A stretch of 64,000 nt of DNA. Source: Heterobasidion occidentale (Eukaryota; Basidiomycota; Agaricomycetes; Russulales; Bondarzewiaceae). Below are positions 45,416 to 55,092 of the stretch, piece by piece. The DNA lies in NCBI GenBank assembly GCA_039111635.1, contig JBCAQO010000003.1, positions 3,596,001 through 3,660,000 of the forward strand, read 5' to 3'. Position 1 is the first letter of the stretch; every line of letters begins with the position of its first letter. The notes beneath the pieces are model-generated. The model made no database searches. It had not been told where the DNA came from and saw only the letters and a program-made list of their open reading frames with translations. The position numbers and the translations under genes were made by a program.

Positions 45416-46652
45416 TTATACTGCCCGACGTCTAGTACGTTCCTCAACGGTAGGCTCCCTTGAGATAGGATCCTTCCTCGCCTCAGCCGCTTTTCTCTGA
45501 GCCCTTCTTTCTCTGATCTTGGCCAGCGCACTGTTGGTTGATGCTGCGGGGTGAGCTGAAGAAAAACTGGGAAAAATCTGACTTCAAAGAATGTCAGAAA
45601 GGGTCGAAGATACTTTGAGATACGTACCAGTTCCACCATAATAATAGCGCGTCAACTTCCTCCTTTTCCTCCACATCCTCAAACAATTCCAATACACTAT
45701 TGAAGAAACGCTCTGAGTCGGTGACAGTATCTGTTCGAGAAAATACAGCTGACGACGAGAGGGAAAATCGAGCCTAGAAAGGGGAATCAGAAGCAACATG
45801 CGAAGGGGTCTCTTAACAGCTACCTGCGTGGCAATGTAAGCGATCGATGCCGGTGTGACGCATTTCATACCGTGAATCCGCGCGTTCCCAGACCTTGTGG
45901 CCCTCGCATCCTTTTCCACTGAACTTGGAGATGTAAACACGTGCTTATAGGCCTATGAACATCAGCATGCGAGTTCGTCGAAAGTACCAGATAGAAACAT
46001 ACTGAGACGAGCAGCTGGCTCTTGAAAAGCCCCTTCCATGGGTCATCAGAATCGTACCGATAACCAGCATATAGAAAAATGGGCCACTGGTCTCCTGGAA
46101 TAAGCATTTCACCGTCTCGCAATTTCCGTTTGATACTGTTCGAGTGAGATGAACGGGAAAAAATGAGATTATTTGATCTTACTCAGGATTCGACCAATCC
46201 AATCCTGCAGGGCAAAGCAGCGCTCCTGTCTGTTCATGGCGAAAGCCCCGATCTGATTTCATGTTACGGGAGAGTGGCGGAATAAGGGATTGGCCTCGAG
46301 GAGTGATCCAATCGAGGATAGGGCCTTTCATACTCTTTGTATCGTCCGATCTAGCGCTAGACACCCCTTTTTGAATCTGCCCTACCGTTAAATAGCCACA
46401 CTCAAGGTGATGCGGTCACACTTACTAGTTCCCCTATGTGCATGATCTCCTCGTCAGAGCCTTCCTGTAGGCGCTCTTCAAGATGGGGGACCATCCGAAG
46501 TAATTCTTCATAAACCTTGTACTCCCGCCTCTGCCTATCAAACAATGAAACACGCAGTGCATGACAAGAATGATTGATTCAGCGAGTTGGCCTTAGATAG
46601 GAACGGCTCACTCATATGTCAAGGACTCAGGCTCCTCAGCCAGCTCTCCCAT
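45416..46652 (-). CDS. DUF6698-family protein, 7 exons, intact
   Basis: Exons 46612-46652, 46426-46534, 46183-46376, 46003-46135, 45824-45952, 45628-45773 and 45416-45566 join in phase, giving 300 residues. Family landmarks in order: YEELLRMVPHLEERL near the N-terminus, IQKGVSSARSDDTKSMKG, LDWITPRG, DRGFRHEQTGALLCPAGLDW, IPGDQWPIFLYAGYRYDSDD with PWKGLFKSQLLVS, then HVFTSPSS, RSGNARIHGMKCVTPASIAY, RFSLSSSAVFSRTDTVTDSE and an acidic helix VLELFEDVEEKEEVD ending LLLWWN. The tail is basic (KIRERRAQRKAAEARKD). This is the Agaricomycete family I know as DUF6698; its role is unknown and it is often present in many copies per genome. It is divergent from the plus-strand gene at 47126, with 473 bases between their starts. 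Confidence 0.78.
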
Positions 46653-47125
46653 TCTAAGAAGACCACGTGTGATTATAGACTGGACGTTGCAAAGAGCGTG
46701 TACAGTCCGTCCAAAATGACGACCGTGATGAACAAGCGGATCTGTGAGACACCTTGCGGAGGGTCAGAGGTCGCCCAGGCAGGCGAGGCAAAGTAGTGCT
46801 TACGGCCTTTTCCTGGGGCCTAGTTGAAGAGCACTAGGCTGACGTTTATCACCAAGAGAGTGGTCCTCAGGCATGGAAGTAAGAACGGTGCGTCGATGAG
46901 AAAACGGGCGTGGGACCTGGTATCGCGTCCAAAGTTTTTAACGAGCGAGCAAGCGAACGAGTCATAAACTATGGTGAGTCAGAAAGTCAGTGGGAGTCAG
47001 AGCGAGTCACCTCGGGTAGGAGGAGGAAGGTCGGGCTTCGGGTATCCAAGCCAATTCGAAGCGACCCTCAAGGGTATTTAGGACATTGACCTGCTCAAGG
47101 CCATCTCATCCTGCACTGCCTAGCC
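46653..47125. promoter_or_regulatory. Divergent promoter region between the DUF6698 gene and the WKWW orphan
   Basis: 473 bases between two head-to-head starts. Clusters of GAGCGAGC/GAGTCAG-like words occur around 46935-47010, in a stretch of short near-repeats. No canonical TATA box is evident. Shared use as a bidirectional promoter is inferred from geometry only. Confidence 0.4.
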
Positions 47126-48139
47126 ATGTCGTCCCAACCTTTAACTCGCGAATCACTGGTCATCTCCATCCCTTCTCGTCATCGCCGATACCTGGACAAG
47201 GTTCGGGGATCTGACAACGCGGTTTTTCAGTACGACATTCAAACAGGGGAGATGATTCCATGGAAGTGGTGGGTCTTGTCACCTCAAAAATTTGAAATGT
47301 CTGACGCACAATGCAGGCCCGTAAGCTTAAGGGAGGGGGACCGTGTCGTGCCTTCGTCTCTGAGGAAACACCGCCTGACGAATAGATTTCTCGGGCCGTG
47401 TTGTTTGTGCCCCTTGCTCGAGAGAAACGGACCACCGGTGTTCACGGAGGCAGCTATGTATCTTGCAACGTCGGGTCCTTTCCATGGTCAATACATTGCT
47501 CGATGCGCACATGGAGTGTGTGGATATATAGGTCAGTCCCCATCCAATGAGCGTGAATACACACGACTTACCAATCTCACAAGTTCGCCTCGAGCATGCC
47601 TACCAACGTATTGGTTGTCCAGTGCATATGTACGCGCCTCGTGGTGAGCACCTCGAGATCAATCTCTAGGTCTAGAATTGACTCCCACGCAGAGGCAACC
47701 GAAGCGCGCCCACGACCAGTGCTACACTTTAGCGAAGCAGGATATGTCCCCCTGAACCCCTTTCCAATGCCTCTGAAACGCACTCACGCACAAATCGGTG
47801 AGTGTCAGTACCTGTTTGACATTCAGGTGTAACTCACTCACCATTTCAGATGTAACCTCGAACGAAAACCCACTTCTCCGCCTTGTGCAAAGGCGCCGTG
47901 TCTCTACTCAATATCGACCAAACCCGTTGTATGACCTCCTTCGACAGATGGACACGAACATTTATCCAGGTGTTTCCGAAGAGGCCTTTTCCAAATTCTT
48001 TGTGAAGTGCTCCTGTCGATTGATCACGACCCGTCGGGCCTTCGCTCACCACGAATGCCCGTTGGAAGTAATTGATCTCACCACAGATTCAGATAATCAA
48101 GGGGGAGATACCGATGAGGAGCAAGCTACAGAACTCTAG
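47126..48139 (+). CDS. Orphan Agaricomycete protein with a WKWW motif, multi-exon
   Basis: Starts MSSQPLTRESLVISIPSRHR. Family-type features: VFQYDIQTGEMIPWKWW, then after a 49-nt intron (47269-47317, GTGGGT to ATGCAG) PVSLREGDRVVPSSL, RLTNRFLGPCCLCPLLERNG, GPFHGQYIARCAHGVCGYI. The next intron must end at CACAAG (about 47582), because the following codons VRLEHAYQRIGCPVHMY continue the family pattern. A later intron near 47630-47675 is required before FSEAGYVPLNPFPMPLKRTH. The final intron (GTGAGT near 47798 to TTTCAG near 47849) leads to the C-terminal exon, with an acidic end (VIDLTTDSDNQGGDTDEEQ) that resembles a SUMO-interacting motif followed by acidic residues. CxxC-like pairs (CCLCPL and CAHGVC) may bind metal. 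I recognise similar proteins in Agaricomycetes but know no function. Confidence 0.62.
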
Positions 48140-48335
48140 AAAATTAGTACCAAAGCGTTGACACCATAGGATTCATATACAGCCATTACAGTCAGCATAG
48201 AATTAATGTACAGCCATTAGACTCAACACCATAGGATTGATACGTAGCCACTCATTTCAATATGAACCGGCTCATATGCATGAAGATCAAGTTGTGGGAA
48301 TGGTAAAAGTGCGTATTAAGGGAAGAACCAAAGAC
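48140..48335. other. Short convergent intergenic gap
   Basis: 196 bases between the stop of the plus-strand orphan gene and the stop of the minus-strand Ulp1 gene. It contains repeated CATAGGATT-GATA and CAGCCATTA words (48165-48245), a small local duplication. Confidence 0.5.
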
Positions 48336-50371
48336 TCAATGGTCAGCAAGTCTGCGAGACAGAACAGTAGTGGCCATGTTCTACAGACTCGACAGCATAT
48401 GACTTTGAGTCTGCACATTACGCTACGTACTCACCTTCCCGAGAGCTGTTGCCATTCATCAGAAAGTTTGAGGAGTTCTGCCTTCAGCATCTCACGCATG
48501 GTGGGAACGACGCCCGCCTCCCATTCTATTTCTGCCCCTGATGCATGCCCCTTCTTCAATGTCTTGCATGATGGCCCAAGGGCAATAGATCAGGATTCGT
48601 GATAGCAAGCATCGTGAAGACTTACCGATGTCGGTCTCATGAACATATCCGGGTTTTTCATGAAAAGATAGTTGAAGTGGAGAAGGTACAAGCCACAATC
48701 ATACTGATTGGGTTGCATGGGCACCTGACGAGGACATTCATTCGAGGCATACATCATACACAACAAATGTGACCCACCTCAAACTGTTTTGCATGCGGTT
48801 CGAACAGAGGCGTGATATTGATTCGGGCCTTGACCTCCTCACATAGATACTCAGCTAAGCGCCGGCCCGTATTCCGACGCTTTCGGTTGAGAGAATCGAA
48901 TATAAAGATTTGCGTACTGGCAAAGATCAATTAGGAGTAACAGTGAAACGATCATCATCGTTATGGCTCACGCGTGGACCCAACTTGATGTAGTCGAGCC
49001 TTCGCTATCCGACAACATAGTCCATCCAAGTCGGTGCGCCGAATCAACGGCAAAAACAGTATTGTATTTAGCTGGCGGGCGCTCGAATAGGCCTTGTGGA
49101 TGGCTTATGACTGCCAAGTACCAATGCTGTTCCGCCCTATCAGTCATGTCTCAGCAATGTAGTCACGGAACTAAGAAGCTTGCTCGCACTCATCATGTAT
49201 AGGGACGATCAAGAACTTCTTGCTGAAGATATCGACTCTGTTTGTATGACTTTTGGCTGCTTCATAGCCAGCTCGTCTACGAAAAAAAAATAAGCGATCT
49301 TCACAGCGCTCCATGAGACGTAACTCACAATCGCGTATAGAAAAACGTGCTATATATGTGTACCTGGTCCATAGCAACAGAATCCTTCACCCTTGACTTG
49401 GCATACCACAGTCTTTGTGTTCATATGAGCGAGCACTCGGGTTTCGGATAAAATCGAACACTTACTTTAAACCAAGATTGATGAGATTATCATTTAAGAA
49501 TCTGCGAGGTTTTAGTCGCTCCATATCCTGTGGTCCGATATCAATCGCGCCATGGCCAACAAAGGGGTAAGTCAAAATACTGTAGAAAGTCGAGAATAAG
49601 TGACAATTTGTATGTATTCATTGAGACATACATCGCGCGAGTGTCCGATCGAGCAGATGAGTCAGATTGCTTTGGCAAAGGTACTTTCGTGGGCAGCTCT
49701 ACCTCAACATCATCATCTTCAGACGTGAGAGAACTGAGTGGAGAGGATGGAGGAATATGTAATGCCTCTGAGACCGTTGGCAACGAAGCATCCTCTAGAG
49801 CTGATGCTGGAGTATTTGAGGAATTGAAGAGAGGTGGGGGCGCCGGCACGGTTCCTGTGCCAGATCGTGGAAAACCAGTGTCAAGAGATGATGCTTGTGT
49901 GCGAGATGTTTTGATTGGCTTTGAGCCAAGAGACAAAAGAGGCTTCGTTTTTGAGATATATCGTGGCGAGATTGTGTTCGAGGCTACCGCTATAGTTGAA
50001 GAATTTTTTGATTCATAGAAAGACTTCTGTCGGCGTACGGCAAATGTAGGATGCGAAGATGCTGCACTCTGTTGCAAGGGTCGTTCGGATCGTGCCGCAT
50101 GTTTCCTATGGTATGATCTATATCGGCGGCGTCTGGAAGGCACGCATATCAGACTTACGCAATGGGGCACAAAGCAGACTTGGATAACACCCGCTTAGTG
50201 TGCGCAAGAGGCGATGGCACTCGCAAGGTGCTGGGTGGCAGAGACGCACTAGCATAATCTTGTGTGAGAAAGGCTGAGATCGTGCGTGACAGAGTGAACA
50301 TACCTCGCCGACGCAAACCCCATAACAGCGTGCATCCTCGCCACAAGATCCTTCGGCGGTGGTTTCTTCAT
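48336..50371 (-). CDS. Ulp1-type cysteine protease (SUMO/NEDD8 peptidase, family C48), 11 exons
   Basis: Exons: 50304-50371, 50159-50258, 49632-50105, 49466-49579, 49329-49412, 49190-49276, 48972-49136, 48778-48916, 48626-48724, 48435-48562 and 48336-48351; about 490 residues. The first 190 residues are a basic, Ser/Pro-rich linker (DYASASLPPSTLRVPSPLA). The catalytic domain follows: DIGPQDMERLKPRRFLNDN, LINLGLKLWYAKSRV, HIYSTFFYTRL, RVDIFSKKFLIVPIHDE, then HWYLAVIS with the catalytic His, IFIFDS with the Asp, and VPMQPNQYDCGLYLLHF with the oxyanion Gln and catalytic Cys. All triad residues are present, so an active peptidase cleaving ubiquitin-like modifiers is likely. Between His and Asp lies an insert of about 45 residues with a second VFAVDS. 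Exon 1 (KKPPPKDLVARMHAVMGF) joins exon 2 one base out of phase. Three introns appear to need AAG acceptors. Confidence 0.85.
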
Positions 50372-51015
50372 GGAGCGAGCTAGCTCCGCATCTTCAGGAT
50401 TCAATAGCATGATTTGTCTGGACGTCGAAAGGCTGAAGCGATGGACATTCGAAGTTTACTCGTCGAGCACAGCAGTCCTGCAATGAGCAAGACTGAGTGA
50501 TGTCGGTCACCCGATACCACCTGCAATGAGCAAGTGAATACCTTCGTGGAAGGGGAGACGGATGTCGAGAGAGTCGCAGAAAGAGGAGGTCCGTCACGGA
50601 GTGCGTTGTGGAAATGGCCAGCCTGGCAATGCCCGAAGCAGCGAAAGTTTGCCAAGGGAAATTTCCCACGTCCCGGAAATATCCGGGTGAGGCGTATGAG
50701 TGTGTATGGCCGGTTATACACGACCTTATTCACCTTCATGACCTACGATGACTACATTTGTTGCAGGCTCTCGAACGAAGACTGCGTTAGACAATTATGC
50801 TCTGATGAGGGGAAGGCTTTGCACGTTGTTGACACATCATATTCGATCATGGACTTGCGGCGACCTAGTACGTCGGACTGACACGACGGGGTTTGTCCTG
50901 CTCGCAGTGAGTGAAATTGCGCCTCGTGTGTCTATTTAATCCGATCTGCCTCTCCCACATATTGATATGCCCTTTGGCAACGTACCACATCACTCTAGTG
51001 CCATATCAAAGGAAG
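50372..51015. other. Divergent intergenic region between the Ulp1 gene and the next orphan
   Basis: 644 bases between head-to-head starts. Two short repeats of CACCTGCAATGAGCAAG-type sequence occur near 50480-50535. No gene is supported in it. Confidence 0.4.
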
Positions 51016-51976
51016 ATGAGTGAACAACGCTCTTGCAATCATGACAACAGGTTGGCATTCCCCGAGTTGCCTAGCATGCCAGACAGGAGCGACGCGCCTC
51101 GTTGCAGAGTGTTTCTCGACGGCAATGGTCCCCTGTGCCGCGTTCTCTTATCTACTGTTCACCAGCTTGACGATGACCAGACGGAAGAACATCCCTGCGT
51201 CATGCCTTGGTGCTATTCTATCCCCCTCACCCTCATGAACAAGGCTATGGCTTTCTTCGAGTCACTGCGGCACCCCGACGGCTCACCCATCGTCTATCCT
51301 ACACACGAGAAGGATCTAGAGATGTCGCCGAGACACATGTGCGAATACACGTACATCTGGAGGCTGCGGCGTGCGTTTCTTAAGGCAATTTACGCGGCCA
51401 GTTGCAATGATCAGATGGGAAGTAACTGGCGATGGCCAAAGATCCACGGGTACCTGTATCGGGAGTACTCTGGTTACGGTCACGATCGCGCACAGCGAAT
51501 GTTCTACCGTGAGGATGAGCAGGCTGTGGGCCAGGTTCCTTACACTGTGCCGGACGTGGCCCAAATGAGTTGAGTGTTTTGTTTTATCTGAGAATGTGGC
51601 TTGCTGATCGTACTTGGTCCTAGATTGGGCGGCGCTGCTCAACAGAGACATGAAACGAAGGAAATGGCGATCCTTTTTGTGGCGACATATCAGCCAAGGG
51701 TATGATTCGTTTGGAGAAGAAAATGTCAGGATGTGGTTCGCATGGCGCGAACGCAAGTACTCCATCAGCGGGGACCAATTTCTGTTCGATGATGATATCC
51801 CGCCTCGCCTCGCCTATCTAGCATCCGGAACACAGGAAGCAGAGGAGGGTAAGTCAGCTGAATCTGGAACGGACGTCAGCTGACCAGAAGGCATGGCGAC
51901 AGTTGATCTTGTACAATCCGACGACGAAGGCTCCAGTTTGATCCATGTTGAAGCGGATAGAGAGCAGTCATTGTGA
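51016..51976 (+). CDS. Orphan Agaricomycete protein, 3 exons
   Basis: Exons 51016-51568, 51624-51848 and 51903-51976 join in phase, giving 283 residues. It begins MSEQRSCNHDNRLAFPELPS. Distinctive segments: MPWCYSIPLTLMNKAMAFFE, PTHEKDLEMSPRHMCEYTYI, WRLRRAFLKAIYA, NWRWPKIHGYLYREYSGYGH. Exon 2 encodes a basic stretch (RDMKRRKWRSFLWRH) and FGEENVRMWFAWRERKYSIS. The C-terminus is acidic (VDLVQSDDEGSS). There is no signal peptide or transmembrane segment, and no domain I can name. The style of sequence (many Trp, Tyr and Arg, WRLRR-x-F) is like that of the orphan in the inverted repeat (ITFWRLRRPFLDCFGF), which may indicate distant kinship. Donor of intron 1 (GTTGAG) is weak but phase and a CTGAT branch-like site support it. 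Confidence 0.6.
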
Positions 51977-52206
51977 TTAGGACAGGTCATCCCACTCGAT
52001 CGAAAAGACAGATTTTTCAAGTTCCACCATCTCTGATCGTATGAGCGCTTCGTATTGTGGTCAGTTGGCAGTCGTGTGCTTTGTCTTGTGTTGTATGTTT
52101 ATGAGTAGTCCCCACTGAGAAGTTTCGTATCATGATGTACAAAAGAACGTGGTTATTTGGTGTTCATATTAGTGATGTCGATGAACATTTGTCGTCTATA
52201 ATGCTG
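51977..52206. other. 3' flank of the orphan gene before the inverted repeat
   Basis: No feature recognised. 52207 is the leftmost base that can be shown to be mirrored, because the window ends at the matching base on the other side. Confidence 0.4.
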
Positions 52207-52499
52207 CGTGGTTGAAGCCTTGCTGTGTATGGCGGTCAAAGTGTCGTTTTATTCATTCCGCACGACAATGGAGGTTCCCACGAAAACTAAGCTCCCCACG
52301 AGACTGCACAACTCCCGAACACACGAGAATGACATCACACACGAAAAACAAAACCGCACACACATGTTACATCTCGGTCAAGCGCACACGAGACTGACCA
52401 GTGTTGCGTATCATAAACTGTTTCGCAAAAAGATAATAAAAGTTGAATGTGGATCACTCTAGTCTCTACGCAAACGTTCTATTCTTGCTAACATATGTC

Positions 52500-55092
52500 C
52501 TGGACAGAGCTGCGCGCCTCTTCACTATGCTGTGCCACTGACACATCCATGGCTCGTCGCGCAAGGCGTCTCCGATCTCGAAGACAGCGGCGAGGCCACC
52601 CTCAATAAACTCAACACCCTCATCGTTACTCATCTTGTTTGTCCTCCTGCCCGCCCCGACTCCGCCCCGTCCCTGCCACAGGACGCGCTACCGGCTACTG
52701 GAAAATCACTAAGTACTGCACAACGCAAGCCCTCCGCATCGCCGGGTCCACCCCGGCGCGGCGCCCTGACCCTCGCCTCTAGCTACGGCACTGCAGACGC
52801 GCCTGCCGGACGCGGAGCGCGCGCTCTGTGTCTCGTTCACGTTCATGCCGTTGCCTTGCATGGCGGTGGGCCTGCAGTCCGCATGCTGGACGAGGGACAC
52901 TTTGTGGACGCAGATCAAGAAGGAAAAGTGGGAGAGCGCGGTGATGGAGTGCTTTGAAGGCGCCTTTAAGAGGTGCAAATGCGGCACAAAGGAATTGGAG
53001 GAAAGGGGGGGACATGATCAGAATGGGGTGTCGGCCACGGTGTCGCCGTATCACGTTGGAAGCTTGTCGTTGATGATGAGCAGCCACAGCTCTGCCCCGA
53101 TCGCATGTGCGCCGCTCCCAGCGACCTTTGTCTTCGCGAGGGTGTTGGCGGAGAGCAAAGGCTTGAAGAGCCAGAAAATCTACGTCAGGGAGCCCGGATC
53201 ATTCATGAAGAACTCGTACGCCTGCGGCGCAAGGGGGCACGTGTCAGCCGGTGTGTGGGAACACGAGCTGTTGAAGCCAAACCAGCGGAGCACACCGAAG
53301 GAACCGCTGTATGTCGCTGGATATGACGATCAGATCTTTATTTGCGCCATAGAGCGCTGTCTTCGCATCCAGCTTGTCGTACATGCTCGCAAATATCTCG
53401 GGGAGGTGTGTCTGCTACGGCTGTGAGTATGGTGTGGTCACGGCAGCATCGAAGGGACAGGGGCACGTACACGGAACTCCTTGAGCGTCGACTGTTCGCT
53501 CGCTGTGAACGTCTGGGCCGGTGGGCTCCGGGACTGCTGACTCGACGTGCGTTCTCCTTTCCTTGCTGTCGCATTTCGTGTGGTCACGCTTGCGGGTGTA
53601 AATCGAAGATCCCCGCGTCAACTGTATGTATGCGGCCGATGGAATGTGACAAAGTCCATTTCTTCGTGTAGTATCTTACCGAAGAAGACAAGGCAGTCGA
53701 GCAGTTCGAAACCACGCGCCGCACGGCTGGCATCAACGTCACTCAAAACAAGGACGAGGAGCGTGCGTGGGCAAGAACACGGGCGCGAAGACGAGGGGGA
53801 GCCAGGCGAGGCGATGGGCGATGGCAACAACGAGGGCGACAACGAGGATAACAACGAGGAGTGATGGAGGGAAGAGTTCACAGGATAGGCAATGCAAATT
53901 GCTTCAGGGAAAACTGGCTGGACAACTTGCATGAACTAGAATAGCATCCCAGTTTAAGTTACCTCCTCATTAGCTTCTTTACAATTTATGAGAGTGAAGA
54001 CAACATACCGCGCTGTAGGGCCCTCTGAGACATCTTCTCTGCCGCGTGAATTTTGACCCCAGACCTGCAAACCGTATGAAATGTCCTGTCTTTTCATCCC
54101 ACTACCTACGTCTCCGAATTCACTGCTCTTTCACCTCTCTCCCCTACCTCTTCCCTCCTTCCAACAGTGCCAATGTAACCCTCGGCATCAATATCAAGGC
54201 TGTGGTTGTAGATCAGGGATGCGGCAGAAAAGACAACAAAAAACCTACAATTCTGCGCGAACAGATTGAATGAACCCACAATCGGGCGGATGACGTCCGA
54301 AGAAAAATCGAATCTTGCCCCGCAGCGCGTCGATGTGGAACGAGGTCGAGACTTTAAGACGGTACCAAGCGTATTTGGGGTTCATGATTGAGAGTAGGTC
54401 GTGATGTGTGGTGAGGGTGCGAGGAGCGCAAACGAAACGCGAAGTGTGAAAGGGTTTAAGGAGAAAGGCGAATGCGAATGGAGAGCGAGTATGGTGAGCG
54501 AATGAATGCAAGCGCAAACGGATGGTAGTTGAGGACGTCACGTACCCGACACATATCCCCAACGACGTTCTCGCACGTCGAACAATCGATGTGCACTTTC
54601 AAGGCAGCGCGTCGTTCTTCCATCCACCAAACTCGACAACAGCGTACGCGGTGGCTTCTGTGAGCGTGGCGAGATCCGTGTTCTGCGCCCCAATGAGCAT
54701 GATATGCCTCAGTAGCCCAAAGCTGGTCGGTATGCGGACCTTATTAAAGTCGTATAGAATCCCTCGAGGCGACTGATGAGTTTGTTGGAGAAGGTGAGTC
54801 CAGGTATAAGCATAAGGCCACGCTTCTTCGACCAGAAGATTGAGGCAAAAAACCGGAGAAGATGTCCTCTGCTGCGGCAAAGGCGGCTCACCGCTCAGCG
54901 AATGTGAAGCGACGATGAGAGATCCAGCGCGATGCCCAGTCCATCTTCCTCTTGATGCAGAGGATGATCTCAGTAGCATCGCAATTCGTAGGTCCAGTCT
55001 CGTTGTGAATATTTTCCATCATTATGTGCAACGCGGTGAAGCAGCACGCTGCCTGATGGAGTCGCAAAGAACCACGGCTTAAAAGTAGTGGA
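52500..55092. other. Left-arm accessory sequence without a firm gene call
   Basis: Contains the possible pseudogene at 52977-53397. Other long frames exist on both strands (for example 52845-53426 plus; 54599-54979 minus, with [18 protein letters not shown]) but I cannot choose between strands or name a family. The plus-strand frame 53672-53851 (LTEEDKAVEQFETTRRTAGI) is also protein-like. The same content is repeated inverted at 61115-63707. Confidence 0.35.
52977..53397 (-). pseudogene. Possible decayed CRAL-TRIO (Sec14-like) fragment, left arm
   Basis: Minus-strand reading gives FASMYDKLDAKTALYGANKD, then AYEFFMNDPGSLT, a TAG, FWLFKPLLSANTLAKTKVAG and DKLPT, a TGA, YGDT. The W-x2-(F/V)KP-x-LS-x2-T-x2-K run followed about 30 residues later by LP-x-x-YG resembles the lipid-binding CRAL-TRIO domain (inference). 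Two nonsense codons fall within the motif region, so if the reading is right it is a pseudogene. The identical fragment is at 62810-63230. Confidence 0.33.
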
